Shown: piece by piece, positions 26,666-36,807 of the stretch
Layout: each line of letters starts with the position of its first letter
Numbering within the stretch: the first letter of the stretch is position 1
Assembly: GCA_021781495.1 (NCBI GenBank)
Contig: JAJXWS010000003.1
Coordinates: 40,302 to 104,301 of the forward strand
DNA: 64,000 bases
Source of the DNA: Acidobacteriota bacterium
GTDB lineage: Bacteria > Acidobacteriota > Terriglobia > Terriglobales > Acidobacteriaceae
Direction: 5' to 3'
Position numbers and translations under genes: made by a program
The notes under the pieces: generated by a model
The model's input: the letters and a program-made list of their open reading frames with translations, nothing else
What the model was told of the DNA's origin: nothing
Database searches by the model: none

Positions 26666-29600
26666 TGTCCAGCGACCCCTCCCGCACCCCTCAGCCTTCC
26701 CGCTCGTTCTGGCTCGCGCGCTCTACGCGAACCATCTTTTTCTTCGCGGCCGTGCTCACCGTCGCAGGCATCTATCTCGCCACGCAGGTGCCCATCGCCG
26801 TCTTTCCTGAGACGAACTTCCCCCGTGTCGTCATCGGCGTTGACAACGGCGTCATGCCGGTCGAGCAGATGCAGGTCACCATCACCAAGCCCATTGAAGA
26901 TGCGGTCAACTCCGTGCCCGGCCTTGAGACCGTGCGCTCCACCACCAGCCGCGGTTCGGCAGAGGTCAGCCTCTTCTTCAACTGGAATGAGGACATGTAT
27001 CGCTCTCTGCAACTGGTCGATGCGGCGCTCAGCAAAGTGGAGCAGACGCTGCCGCCCACCGCGCGCGTCACCTCCAACCGGCTCACCTTCGCCACGTTTC
27101 CCATCCTCGGTTACAGCCTTACCTCCACCACTATTCCGCAAACGCAGCTGTGGGAGATTGCCACCTACGACCTGAAGCCTCCGCTCAATCGCGTCACTGG
27201 CGTCAGCACCGTGATAGTGCAGGGCGGTCAGGTGCCGGAGTTCCACGTAGTCCCCAACCTTGCCCTGCTGGCCGCTGACGGCGTCACCATCACCGATCTC
27301 GTAAACGCCATCCAGGCATCCAACATCGTCGACTCGCCCGGCCTCTACGAAGCCAACCATCAGCTCATCCTCGGCCTCGTGGGCGCACAGGTACACGACG
27401 CCGATCAGCTCCGTCAGCTCGTCGTCAAGACAACGCCCGCCGGCGCTCCCGTGCGCGTGGCAGACGTGGCCACGGTCGATCAGTCCACCATGCCCGTCTA
27501 CACCACGGTCACGGCCAACGGACAGAATGCCATCCTGCTCAACATCGCCCGCCAGCCCGCCAGCAACACAGTCGCCGTCGCGGACGCAGTGGCGGCCAAG
27601 GTGGCGCAACTCCGGCAAAAGCTGCCGCCCGGCGTAAAGCTCGAGCCTTTCTACGATCAGTCGCAACTCGTGCGCGACGCCATCTCCAGCGTGCGCGATG
27701 CCATTCTTATCGGCCTCATCCTCGCCTGCATCATTCTCTTTCTCTTCCTGCGCGACTGGACCTCATCCCTCGTTGCCGGCCTCGTCATTCCCGTCACCAT
27801 CTCCGTCACGGTGCTCGTCCTATGGGCCATCGGCCAGAGCTTTAACCTGATGACGCTCGGCGGCCTGGCCGCCGCCATCGGCCTCGTCATTGACGACGCC
27901 ATCGTCGTCGTCGAAAACATCGTCCTTCATCGCGACGCAGGCGAGCATCGCATCGATGCTGTGCGCAAGGCCCTGCATGAGATCACCACGCCGCTCATCG
28001 GCTCCACCATCACGCCCGTCGTCGTCTTCCTGCCGCTCATCGCCGTCAGCGGTGTCACGGGCACCTTCTTCCGCGCGCTCGCCATCACCATGGCCGCGTC
28101 GCTGCTCACCTCGCTCGCCCTTGCGCTCACCTGGACACCCGGACTCAGCCTTGCCCTGCTGCGCGAGCACGGCAACCACAACCACCAGGACCACAGCGCG
28201 GGCCGACTTCTCAGCGGTATCCTGCGCGTGCATCGCCGCGTTCTCGACTGGGCTCTCAACCGGCCCGCATGGCTCGGAGTCATCTGTCTTCTGCTGGTGG
28301 CGGCCACCTGGGCGGGCTACCAGACTCTCGGCTCTGATCTGCTGCCGGAGATGGACGAAGGCGGCTTCATCCTCGACTACATCATGCCCGCCGGCAGCTC
28401 CCTCACGGAGACAAACCGCGTCCTCGAGCACGTTGAGCGCATCCTGCGCTCCATGCCCGAGGTGGAAAGCACCTCGCGCCGCACCGGCCTCCAGATGGGC
28501 CTTGCCGCTGTGACTGAGGCCAACACCGGCGACTTCACGGTCAAGCTCAAGGCAAAGCGCAGTCGAGGCATCGATGAGGTCATCGCCGACGTGCGCGCGC
28601 AGATTCGCGCCACCGAGCCGGAGCTCGACATCGAATTCACGCAGGTCCTGCAGGACATGATCGGCGATCTCTCCAACGCGCCCGAGCCCATCCAGATCAA
28701 AATCTTCACCGACGATCTGCAACTGCTCAATCAGCTCGGCCCGCGCGTTGCAGACGCTATCGGCAAAATCCCCGGCGTGGTCGATATCCAGAACGGCATT
28801 GAGAACACCATCAGCGGACCCGCGACCAACTTCCAGGTGGACCCCATTGTTGCCGCTCGCATGGGCTTCACGCCCACTGAGGTTTCACAGGACGCAACCG
28901 CGATTCTGGATGGTCTGCCGGCCGCCGACCCGCTCATCGCCAATGGCCGTCCCTACACCATTCGCGTGCGCCTCAGCGCCGACCATCGCACCTCGCTCGA
29001 CACCATCCAGAACACCGTCTTCAACAGCAGCGCGGGGCGAACCGCGTCGCTCGGCTCGCTTGCCGCCATTCAGCAGCTACCGCCACAGAATGAGATCCGG
29101 CGCGAAAATCTGCAGCGCCTCGTCATCGTAACCGGACGTCTTGAGGGCTCTGACCTTGGCACTGCCATGGCAAAGGTGCGCCAGACCGTCGCCGAGCTGC
29201 ATCTGCCGCCCTCCGTGCGCGTGGAGTACGGCGGCACGTACGAAGAGCAGCAAAAGTCCTTCCGTGATCTTCTCCGCGTACTCCTGCTCGCCCTTGCGCT
29301 GGTCTTCGGAGTGCTGCTTACGGAGTTCCGCAACTTCCCCGCGCCCATTGCCATTCTCACCTCATCCGTGCTGTCGATCTCCGGCGTCATTCTGGCGCTG
29401 CTCATCACGGGAACTACCTTCAACGTGGCATCCTTCATGGGCCTCATCATGGTCATCGGCATTGTGGCCAAGAACGGCATTCTGCTGCTCGACGCTGATG
29501 AAAAGTTCCGCGCCGAGGGCTACGCCGCGGCAGACGCCATGATCCATGCGGCGCAGCGCCGGCTCCGCCCCATCGTGATGACCGCCATCGCAGCTGTCTG

Positions 29601-29778
29601 CGGCATGTTGCCGCTGGCCTTCGCGCTCGGCGCCGGATCGCAGATGCTGCAGCCGCTGGCCATCGCCGTCATCGGCGGCCTCACCATCTCCATGGCGCTC
29701 AGCCTCATCGTCACGCCCGTCGTCTATTTCCTGCTTACGCGCAACCGCTCAGAAGAAGCGATGGAGGAGTCTGCATGA
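26665..29778 (+). CDS. RND efflux pump permease (AcrB/CzcA superfamily)
   Basis: The 1,037-residue product has the RND layout: TM1 (TIFFFAAVLTVAGIYLATQVPIAVFP region), a periplasmic loop, TM2-6, a second loop and TM7-12. Asp410-Asp411 in GLVIDDAIVVVENI match the proton-relay aspartates of TM4, and the late VIGIVAKNGILLLD matches TM10-11. The sequence resembles the multidrug/solvent or heavy-metal RND branch, but substrate cannot be read from it. No regulator gene is adjacent. Confidence 0.9.
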   Translation: MSSDPSRTPQPSRSFWLARSTRTIFFFAAVLTVAGIYLATQVPIAVFPETNFPRVVIGVDNGVMPVEQMQVTITKPIEDAVNSVPGLETVRSTTSRGSAEVSLFFNWNEDMYRSLQLVDAALSKVEQTLPPTARVTSNRLTFATFPILGYSLTSTTIPQTQLWEIATYDLKPPLNRVTGVSTVIVQGGQVPEFHVVPNLALLAADGVTITDLVNAIQASNIVDSPGLYEANHQLILGLVGAQVHDADQLRQLVVKTTPAGAPVRVADVATVDQSTMPVYTTVTANGQNAILLNIARQPASNTVAVADAVAAKVAQLRQKLPPGVKLEPFYDQSQLVRDAISSVRDAILIGLILACIILFLFLRDWTSSLVAGLVIPVTISVTVLVLWAIGQSFNLMTLGGLAAAIGLVIDDAIVVVENIVLHRDAGEHRIDAVRKALHEITTPLIGSTITPVVVFLPLIAVSGVTGTFFRALAITMAASLLTSLALALTWTPGLSLALLREHGNHNHQDHSAGRLLSGILRVHRRVLDWALNRPAWLGVICLLLVAATWAGYQTLGSDLLPEMDEGGFILDYIMPAGSSLTETNRVLEHVERILRSMPEVESTSRRTGLQMGLAAVTEANTGDFTVKLKAKRSRGIDEVIADVRAQIRATEPELDIEFTQVLQDMIGDLSNAPEPIQIKIFTDDLQLLNQLGPRVADAIGKIPGVVDIQNGIENTISGPATNFQVDPIVAARMGFTPTEVSQDATAILDGLPAADPLIANGRPYTIRVRLSADHRTSLDTIQNTVFNSSAGRTASLGSLAAIQQLPPQNEIRRENLQRLVIVTGRLEGSDLGTAMAKVRQTVAELHLPPSVRVEYGGTYEEQQKSFRDLLRVLLLALALVFGVLLTEFRNFPAPIAILTSSVLSISGVILALLITGTTFNVASFMGLIMVIGIVAKNGILLLDADEKFRAEGYAAADAMIHAAQRRLRPIVMTAIAAVCGMLPLAFALGAGSQMLQPLAIAVIGGLTISMALSLIVTPVVYFLLTRNRSEEAMEESA

Positions 29779-29830
29779 AGCGTGCGCCCGCTCGGCACAC
29801 TCCAACAGGTAGGCCGATCCTGGAATCGCG

Positions 29831-31516
29831 CTAGAAGCGCAGCACCGCTCCCGTCTGGAATGTCCAGTTCTCGTTGGTCATGAAGTTCTGGTGCGAGAGC
29901 CAGTTCAGATACGGCGGCGTGCCCACGCCGGGCGGATTCTGATACGCCAGCCGGTAGCGAACCGGCGTATTGCCAACCACGGCGCGCAGCGCCAGCCGCC
30001 GCGCCACCACGTAGTCTGCGTTGATCGCCAGCGCCGTGGCAAAGTGCGTAATCCGCCCAATGCTGGGCGTTGGGCCGCCTGCCACGGGGCTCGTCTCATA
30101 GGCGCGGTCGTAGCTCAGAAAGCCGGGCCGCACCGCCGCCTTCACGGAGTAGCGCGCATACGTCAAGCCGGAGCGGAATCCGAACGTGCCCATCGTCGCA
30201 TTGCCGCCTGCGCGGTCTGAGGGCAACGGGCTCGCGTTGGCCATGCTCTCCACATCCGAGTCGAAGTCCAGCCACCGCGTCAGCCGCGCGGAAAAGCCCA
30301 CACCGTAGCCTCCCGTCAGTTGCCGGCAATTCGTGCATCGCACCGTGTTCACCGGCAGCCAGATCGCGTTGTAATGCGGAAACACCTCAAACCGCGGCGC
30401 GGCGCGCATCACTTCCTCGTCGCCCAGCACCAGATGCGGCACCCGCGTCATGTGCGGATTGTTTGCGTCCTGCTGGAAGTCCCGGTACCAGGGCTTGCGC
30501 CAGCGCATTGCGTTGGCCATGGTGCGTGTCGGGTTCAGCGTGCCTCGAATCACCTTGGGCCACCAGGAATGCTCGCGCCCTGCCTGCAGCCGGTCACTGA
30601 CCTTCAGGTCCAGGTAGTCCTCCATCAGCACCCACACCGTGCCCACCACCGGCGTCATAATGAAGTCGGTCCAGCCCGTGTTGTTCGTGTACTTGCCCAC
30701 TCCCGGCACATACGTCCTGCACGGATACGGGCAGTTCAGCGGATAGGTGATGCCGCCGTCGCTGCCCAGCGCGGCCTCGCCCAGTGGCCCAATCTTCTGC
30801 TGCGTACTGTATGCCGTAGCCCACAGCATGGCCAGCATGCGGCTCCGCCAGTATTCCTTCGACATCTCAAAGCGCAGCTTGCGCTGCCGCGGGCTGTTCT
30901 GAATCTCAATAAAGGCCGACACCCCGCCCTGCATCGGATGACCTATATCGTCCACCAGAATGCTGTCGCCGTCCCACCAGCGCCGCATGTTCCACTGCTT
31001 CATGGACTCGATGTAGTCATGCCAGTACGGCTTGCCTGCAATCAGGCCGCGCATGTTGCGGTCCGTAAACAGCCGCCACGTGTTCTCTGTTCCAATAAAC
31101 GCCAGCGACTGCCACAGCAGCCCCTTGGTGTTGTAGCGGTCAGACATCCCCATGCCATCGCCGGCCTGCGCCGGCCTGTCCATCTCACGAAGCATCGGAG
31201 CCAGGTCCAGATGCGCGCCTGGCATTGAGCTTGCCAGCCCGGGGTACCAGGCACTCGCCACGCCCCATCCTGCAGGACCACGCATCGAGCCCGCGGCGGC
31301 AACATCGCGCATCGGCTCATCGCTAGCCTTCAGCGGCTCCCGCCAAGCAAAGACCGGAGCAGGCGCATCGCCGGAATCCATCCCCGGCTGCGCATTCACC
31401 GCCTTCGGCACCGGAACCGGCGCGTCCGGGATGCGGTCCATCTGCTGTGCCCACGCCGCTGCCGATGCCATCCAGGCCACTGCAACCAACATCCCGGTCC
31501 ATGCCGAATTCCGCAA
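29831..31516 (-). CDS. large predicted outer-membrane or periplasmic protein, function unknown
   Basis: The 561-residue product has a signal peptide ending at AWAQQ and is rich in Trp, Tyr and Arg. It ends in alternating beta-strand-like segments and a terminal Phe (TGAVLRF), which suggests an outer-membrane barrel. Two Cys pairs are visible (NCPYPC and CTNC). The TTG start at 31516 is strongly supported by GGGAGGAG 7 bases upstream and by immediate entry into the signal peptide. I do not recognise the family. It is convergent with the RND operon and divergent from the YceH-like gene. Confidence 0.7.
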   Translation of the reverse strand: MRNSAWTGMLVAVAWMASAAAWAQQMDRIPDAPVPVPKAVNAQPGMDSGDAPAPVFAWREPLKASDEPMRDVAAAGSMRGPAGWGVASAWYPGLASSMPGAHLDLAPMLREMDRPAQAGDGMGMSDRYNTKGLLWQSLAFIGTENTWRLFTDRNMRGLIAGKPYWHDYIESMKQWNMRRWWDGDSILVDDIGHPMQGGVSAFIEIQNSPRQRKLRFEMSKEYWRSRMLAMLWATAYSTQQKIGPLGEAALGSDGGITYPLNCPYPCRTYVPGVGKYTNNTGWTDFIMTPVVGTVWVLMEDYLDLKVSDRLQAGREHSWWPKVIRGTLNPTRTMANAMRWRKPWYRDFQQDANNPHMTRVPHLVLGDEEVMRAAPRFEVFPHYNAIWLPVNTVRCTNCRQLTGGYGVGFSARLTRWLDFDSDVESMANASPLPSDRAGGNATMGTFGFRSGLTYARYSVKAAVRPGFLSYDRAYETSPVAGGPTPSIGRITHFATALAINADYVVARRLALRAVVGNTPVRYRLAYQNPPGVGTPPYLNWLSHQNFMTNENWTFQTGAVLRF

Positions 31517-31894
31517 AATACTCTCCTCCCGGCTGCTTCCCTGCCCGCCTCGCATGGCACAACTCCGCACTGCATGCCGAGGCAGAGCCCATACGCTTTC
31601 TCGCACGCCAGCCGCTCAGCTCTTCACGCGATGGAGAACAAGCCTGTGGATGTACGCCCCGGGCAGGTCTCCCATTCCTCGCTGCGGTAAGCCGCGTTTG
31701 AAGCACATGCCAGCGCAAGCACACCTGTTGCGGTCCGCGCAGTCACACACTCTTCCGCTCGATTCCCTTCTGGCGAGAGGCATTCCAAGTCGCGAGTCTA
31801 ACAGACGCATACCGGGCATACAATCACCCTTCCTCGTCAAGCTTGCTGCCATTTGACGCATCCCCGCTCCCTCGCGCATGGTGAAAGAAGAGCC
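31517..31894. other. divergent intergenic region, no gene seen
   Basis: About 380 bases lie between the starts of the outer-membrane protein gene and the YceH-like gene. A TACAAT -10-like hexamer near 31817 could serve the rightward gene, but no convincing -35 accompanies it. I see no RNA gene and no repeat. Confidence 0.5.
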
Positions 31895-32554
31895 ATGACA
31901 GACCAGCCGCCCATCTTCCTCACCGCCGCGCAAGCCCGCGTTCTCGGTTCCTTAATTGAGAAGGAAATCACCACGCCGGACTACTATCCGCTCTCGCTGA
32001 ACGCGCTCATCAACGCATGCAATCAGCGCTCCAATCGAGAGCCAGTCATGGACCTCGACGAAGACGAAGTGCGCCAGGCCCTGCACGGCCTGCAGGACCT
32101 GCGCCTGGCCGGCCCCGCGCGGGGCGCGGAGGCGCGCGTCGCCAAGTACGAGCACTGGCTCGGCGAGGCCTTCAACTTCAGCCGTGCTGAGGTTGCGCTC
32201 TTCTGCGTCCTGTTGTTGCGCGGCCCGCAGACACCCGGCGAGTTGCGTGGCCGCACAGAGCGCATGCATCGCTTCGACGAAATCTCTGACGTGCTCGCCG
32301 GCCTGCAAAAACTCATCGAGCGGCAGCCACCCCTCGTCGCCATCCTGCCTCGCCAGCCCGGCACCAAGGAATCGCGCTACGCCCAACTGCTCACCGGTCC
32401 AGTGGAGTCCATCCCGGCCGCAGCGGCAGAGCCAGCGGTCAGCAGCGATGCTCAGGCGTACGAGCAGCGCATCGCCCAACTGGAATCTACCGTTGCGGAG
32501 CTGCAACAACAGGTCGCCGCCTTGCAGCAAAAGATCGATACCCTATTTGGATAG
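31895..32554 (+). CDS. YceH-like DUF480 protein
   Basis: The 219-residue product has the DUF480 hallmarks: ARVLGSLIEKE, TPDYYPLSLNALINACNQ SNREP, VRQALHGL, GELRGRTERMH. It forms two winged-helix-like domains, followed by a C-terminal coiled coil (QRIAQLESTVAELQQQVAAL in outline). Its function is not established. ATG 31895 is preferred over an in-frame start at 31853 because GAAAGAAG lies close upstream and it aligns with the family start. Confidence 0.88.
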   Translation: MTDQPPIFLTAAQARVLGSLIEKEITTPDYYPLSLNALINACNQRSNREPVMDLDEDEVRQALHGLQDLRLAGPARGAEARVAKYEHWLGEAFNFSRAEVALFCVLLLRGPQTPGELRGRTERMHRFDEISDVLAGLQKLIERQPPLVAILPRQPGTKESRYAQLLTGPVESIPAAAAEPAVSSDAQAYEQRIAQLESTVAELQQQVAALQQKIDTLFG

Positions 32555-32625
32555 CGCACCGAATCTGCCATTTGCTGTTACAGAATTAGAGGCATATTCT
32601 TTCATTCGATCGAAAGGATAATGTC

Positions 32626-33153
32626 ATGCTGCGATTCAGAGATTCGATAGCCGCCTTAGCTGTGGTGACATGTCTGTGGACTGCGACCGCATTGCACGCG
32701 CAGACTTCCTCGAAGGTTCCCGATGCACCACTGCCCGCCGCATTGCACACGGCAAAGAATGTGTTCATTTCCTTCGCCGGAGCCGATGCCCTCATTTACG
32801 GTGACCCACGGCAAATCTATAACCACTTCTACGCGGAGATGAAGGCGCGCAAACGCTACACCCTCGTCGACTCACCGGCCGCAGCGGACCTGATTCTCGA
32901 AATCAGTTTTGCCAATCCAATTTCAAAAGTAGAGGTCAGTCCCGGAGCAGGCGGGTCGTGGGGAGGATCTTTCAATGCCCCGCAGTTGCACCTTGGCCTG
33001 CTCGACCCCAAAACCGGCATCGTCCTGTGGGGCCTCACACAGCGCGTGGCTTCCACGCTGCTGACAAAAAATCTGGACAAGAACATTGAGGCCGCAGTAC
33101 ATAAGCTTGCAGCAGACCTGGATGCGCTGAACGCTTCTTCGCCGTCGAAGTAA
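32626..33153 (+). CDS. small secreted protein of unknown function
   Basis: The 175-residue product has a signal peptide (about residues 1-25, ending LHAQ), followed by a compact domain with FISFAGADALIYGDPRQIYNHFY and a C-terminal helix. I do not recognise a family. AAAGGA precedes the ATG. It follows the YceH-like gene by 71 bases and is convergent with ndk. Confidence 0.65.
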   Translation: MLRFRDSIAALAVVTCLWTATALHAQTSSKVPDAPLPAALHTAKNVFISFAGADALIYGDPRQIYNHFYAEMKARKRYTLVDSPAAADLILEISFANPISKVEVSPGAGGSWGGSFNAPQLHLGLLDPKTGIVLWGLTQRVASTLLTKNLDKNIEAAVHKLAADLDALNASSPSK

Positions 33154-33281
33154 CTCCGCGAATGCGGTCCCACGTTATGCCGCTCCGGCTGCCTCGCGGT
33201 TGCCCTGGCACCCGCTGCAGCCGGAAGCTGAAGTCCGCACGCTCCGCAGAAATCGTCAGCCAAACGTTACAGCAGTCCGCA

Positions 33282-33698
33282 TTAAATCAGCTCGCAGCCG
33301 GCGAACCAGTAGCCAATCTCAAACGCCGCCGTATCCTCGCCGTCCGAGCCGTGAATCGCGTTCTCCTGGATGGACCCTGCAAACTGCTTGCGGATTGTGC
33401 CTTCCTCGGCGTTGGCCGGATTCGTCGCGCCCATCAGCGTGCGCAGGTCCGCAATCGCGTTGTCCTTCTCCAGGACCATCAGGAACAGCGGCCCAGACGA
33501 CATGAAGGTGCACAGATCCTCGAAGAACGGCCTTTGCGCATGCACGTAATAAAAGCCCTTCGCCTGCTCCTTGGAAATCGAAGCCTTCTTGATGGAAACA
33601 ATCTTGAAACCGGCCTTCTCAATCTCGGCCAGAATCGCTCCCGTGTAACCCTTGCGGACCGCGTCCGGCTTGATGATGCTGAAAGTACGCTGCGTCAC
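33282..33698 (-). CDS. ndk: nucleoside diphosphate kinase
   Basis: The 138-residue product matches NDK along its length: FSIIKPDAV at the N terminus, the active-site His116 in ENAIHGSD, and [17 protein letters not shown]. It transfers gamma-phosphate between nucleoside di- and triphosphates via phospho-His. GTG 33698 has AGGAG 9 bases upstream. It is divergent from the M13 peptidase gene. Confidence 0.96.
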   Translation of the reverse strand: MTQRTFSIIKPDAVRKGYTGAILAEIEKAGFKIVSIKKASISKEQAKGFYYVHAQRPFFEDLCTFMSSGPLFLMVLEKDNAIADLRTLMGATNPANAEEGTIRKQFAGSIQENAIHGSDGEDTAAFEIGYWFAGCELI

Positions 33699-33791
33699 TC
33701 AATTCGCTCCTCTTGGGATGTAAGCCTGTGCCCTTCATTGTACGGGACCGCCACACAGTCTTGAAGCGGCCAATTCTGATACATTGTCGGC

Positions 33792-35858
33792 ATGTTTCGT
33801 CCCTCCGCAGTCATCCATTGCAGCGCCCTTGCGTTCCTCGCCATCGTCGCCATCGCAACCGTTCATGGCCAGAACGCCGCTCCCGCGGCCAGTCCCAAGC
33901 TGCGTGTCTTTGATCCCTCGCTGATCGACACAACCATCGATCCCTGCCAGAACTTTTATCGCTATAGTTGCAACGGCTGGTTCAAGAGCAATCCCCTCCC
34001 GGCCGATCAGGCCTCGTACGGCCGGTTCACAGAGTTGTTTGAGCTCAACCGCCTGCACCTGCGGCAGATTCTGGAGCAGGCAGCCGTGCCCTCGCCCACG
34101 CGCACGCCCAACGAGCAGAAGATCGGCGACGAGTACGCCAGCTGCATGGATACAGCCCTTATCGACAAGCAGGGCCTCGCGCCGATTCAGCCTGAGCTGG
34201 ACCGCATCGCCGCGCTCAACTCAGTCGATGCACTCCCGCCGCTTCTTGCACACCTGCACGCCATCGGCGTCAACGCCTTCTTCGGCATGGGCTCCAACCA
34301 GGACTTCGCCAATGCCAGCGCCATGATCCCGTTCTATGTCGCAGGCGGCCTCGGCCTGCCGGAGCGCGACTACTACACGCGGACTGATGCAAAGTCCGTC
34401 GAGCAGCGCAGGCAGTACGTCGATCATGTGCACAAGATCTTCGTCCTCGCCGGCGAGTCCGAGGCACAGGCACAGGCCGACGCGGCAACGGTCATGGCCA
34501 TCGAAACGCGGTTGGCCAAGGCCTCGCTCACCATCACCGAGCAGCGCGACCCGCAGAACCTGAATCATCCCACCACCGTCAATGCCTTCGCCCGGCAGCT
34601 CACCCACTTCTCGCTGCCGCAGTATGTTGCCGCCACGCACGCACCAGCCGCTGGCAAAATGAATGACACCGAGCCCAGGTTCTTCGCGGAGTTCAACACC
34701 CTTCTCGCCGACACCCCCATCGACCAGGTCAGAACCTATCTGCGCTGGCACCTGCTCCATGCCTATGCCGGAACCAGCATGCCCGAAAGCTTCGAGACCG
34801 AGTCCTGGCACTTCTACGCCCACATCCTCAACGGTGCTGAAAAGCAACAGGACCGCTGGAAGCGCTGCACCAGCCGCGTCGATCACGAAATGGGAGAGGC
34901 GCTCGGCCAGGTCTACGTCGCCAAATACTTCCCGCCCAGGGAAAAGCAGCAGGCCCTCTCCATGACCCTCGCCATTGAGCAGGCCATGGAAAAGGACATC
35001 GACTCGCTCGACTGGATGAGCCCGCAAACCAAAGTCGCCGCCAAAGAAAAACTGCACGCGGTGATGAACAAGATCGGCTACCCCGACAAGTGGCGCGACT
35101 ACTCCAAACTCAAAATCGTCCGCAATGACGCGCTCGGCAACCAGGAGCGCGTGCGTCGGTTCGACTTTGCCCGCGACCTCACCAAGATCGGCAAGCCTGT
35201 CGACAAGGGCGAGTGGTTCATGTCGCCGCCCACCGTCAACGCCTACTACGACCCGCAGATGAACAACGTCAACTTTCCCGCCGGCTACTTCCAGCCGCCT
35301 TTCTTCAGCGACAAGGAAGACGATGCGGCCAACTACGGCGACATGGGCTCCACCATCGGCCACGAACTCACCCACGGCTTTGACGATGAAGGCCGCCAGT
35401 ACGACAAGAACGGCAACCTCAAGGACTGGTGGACCAAGGACGACGAGCAAAAGTTCAACGATCGCGCCGAGTGCATGGTCAAGCAGTACGACGCCATCGA
35501 GGCCGTGCCCGGCGTTCACCTCAACGGCAAGCTCACCCTGGGCGAAAACCTCGCCGACCTTGGCGGCCTGTGGCTTGCATGGCTCGCCTGGCAGGATAAG
35601 GCGCAGGCAGAGCACGTGGACATGAGCGCAAAGATGGACGGCTACACGCCCGACCAGCGCTTCTGGATCGCCTATGCGCAGCAATGGTGCACGCAGACCC
35701 GCCCCGAGCAGCTGCGCACGCAGGCGCAGACCGATCCGCACTCGCCCGACGAGTACCGCACTAACACCGTACTCACGGACCTGCCCGACTTCGCTCGGAG
35801 CTTCCACTGTCCCAAGACATCGCCCATGTTCAACCCGCAAGCCTGCCGCGTCTGGTAG
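33792..35858 (+). CDS. secreted M13-family (neprilysin-like) zinc metallopeptidase
   Basis: The 688-residue product has a signal peptide (about residues 1-27) and the M13 architecture. The zinc site is HELTH (His524, Glu525, His528) with the distal Glu in GENLADLGG near residue 585. NAYYDPQMNNVNFPAG and the C-terminal CRVW are family landmarks, and Cys pairs near the N terminus (DPCQNFYRYSCNGW) are conserved. It should cleave short peptides in the periplasm or outside. No ribosome site is visible and GATACA lies about 8 bases before the ATG, so a leaderless mRNA is possible. Confidence 0.93.
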   Translation: MFRPSAVIHCSALAFLAIVAIATVHGQNAAPAASPKLRVFDPSLIDTTIDPCQNFYRYSCNGWFKSNPLPADQASYGRFTELFELNRLHLRQILEQAAVPSPTRTPNEQKIGDEYASCMDTALIDKQGLAPIQPELDRIAALNSVDALPPLLAHLHAIGVNAFFGMGSNQDFANASAMIPFYVAGGLGLPERDYYTRTDAKSVEQRRQYVDHVHKIFVLAGESEAQAQADAATVMAIETRLAKASLTITEQRDPQNLNHPTTVNAFARQLTHFSLPQYVAATHAPAAGKMNDTEPRFFAEFNTLLADTPIDQVRTYLRWHLLHAYAGTSMPESFETESWHFYAHILNGAEKQQDRWKRCTSRVDHEMGEALGQVYVAKYFPPREKQQALSMTLAIEQAMEKDIDSLDWMSPQTKVAAKEKLHAVMNKIGYPDKWRDYSKLKIVRNDALGNQERVRRFDFARDLTKIGKPVDKGEWFMSPPTVNAYYDPQMNNVNFPAGYFQPPFFSDKEDDAANYGDMGSTIGHELTHGFDDEGRQYDKNGNLKDWWTKDDEQKFNDRAECMVKQYDAIEAVPGVHLNGKLTLGENLADLGGLWLAWLAWQDKAQAEHVDMSAKMDGYTPDQRFWIAYAQQWCTQTRPEQLRTQAQTDPHSPDEYRTNTVLTDLPDFARSFHCPKTSPMFNPQACRVW

Positions 35859-35880
35859 CGCTGTGCTCAGTGCAAAACGT

Positions 35881-35907
35881 GAAGGCCCACCGTAACGGTG
35901 GGCCTTC
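35881..35907. terminator. bidirectional terminator hairpin between M13 peptidase and sucD
   Basis: A perfect 12-bp stem, GAAGGCCCACCG with CGGTGGGCCTTC, closes on TAA. It lies 23 bases after the peptidase stop and 24 bases from the sucD stop. Short T tracts follow on both strands. Confidence 0.8.
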
Positions 35908-35930
35908 ATCTTTGTACGCTTGTCAGAGGC

Positions 35931-36806
35931 TTACGCCTTGCCAATCACCCGTGCCAGCGTCTCGCCAATCTCTGCCGGCGATACCACCACGTGAATTCCC
36001 GCCTCGCGCATCGCCGTCATCTTGCCGGAGGCGGTGCCTTCGCCGCCGCTGATGATGGCGCCCGCGTGGCCCATGCGGCGCCCCGGAGGAGCCGTCTGAC
36101 CGGCGATGAAACCGACAACCGGCTTCTTGACGTGCTCCTTGACGAAAGCCGCGGCCTTTTCTTCGTTCGTGCCGCCAATCTCGCCAATCATGATGATCGC
36201 ATCGGTCTCCGGATCGTCGTTCAGCAGGCGCAGAGCGTCAATGTGCGTGGTGCCGATGATCGGGTCGCCGCCGATGCCGATGGCCGTCGACTGCCCGATG
36301 CCGCGCTGCGTCAGCTGATGTACAGCCTCGTACGTCAGCGTGCCCGAGCGCGACACAATGCCCACCGAACCTTCCTTGTGAATCCGCCCCGGCATGATGC
36401 CGATCTTCGCCTTGCCCGGCGAAATCACGCCCGGGCAGTTCGGCCCGATCAGCCGCGACGTCGACGTCTTCAGCTTGGCCCACACCTTCACCATGTCCAG
36501 CGTGGGAATGCCCTCGGTGATGCACACAATCAGCGGAATCCCCGCGTCCTCGGCTTCCAGAATGGCGTCGGCGGCAAACGGCGGCGGCACAAAGATCATC
36601 GTGGCATTGGCGCCGGTCTTCTCCACGGCTTCCGTCACGGTGTTGAACACCGGCCAGCCCTCGTGGGTGCTTCCACCCTTGCCGGGCGTCACGCCGCCCA
36701 CCACGTTGGTGCCGTATTCCGCGCAGCCCTTCGCGTGGAACGTGCCTTCCTTGCCCGTCAATCCCTGAACAATGAGGCGAGTGTTTTTATCAACCAAAAC
36801 TGCCAT
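35931..36806 (-). CDS. sucD: succinyl-CoA synthetase alpha subunit
   Basis: The 291-residue product has the CoA-binding Rossmann domain ([15 protein letters not shown]) and the phospho-histidine His247 in [14 protein letters not shown], matching E. coli His246. It catalyses the substrate-level phosphorylation step of the TCA cycle together with SucC. It starts one base after the sucC stop, in the same transcript. Confidence 0.96.
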   Translation of the reverse strand: MAVLVDKNTRLIVQGLTGKEGTFHAKGCAEYGTNVVGGVTPGKGGSTHEGWPVFNTVTEAVEKTGANATMIFVPPPFAADAILEAEDAGIPLIVCITEGIPTLDMVKVWAKLKTSTSRLIGPNCPGVISPGKAKIGIMPGRIHKEGSVGIVSRSGTLTYEAVHQLTQRGIGQSTAIGIGGDPIIGTTHIDALRLLNDDPETDAIIMIGEIGGTNEEKAAAFVKEHVKKPVVGFIAGQTAPPGRRMGHAGAIISGGEGTASGKMTAMREAGIHVVVSPAEIGETLARVIGKA

Positions 36807-36807
36807 G

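Noticed and set aside
34221..35909. Open frame antisense to the M13 peptidase gene
   Set aside because: The plus strand carries HELTH and the other M13 motifs; the antisense frame shows no motif and overlaps a terminator.
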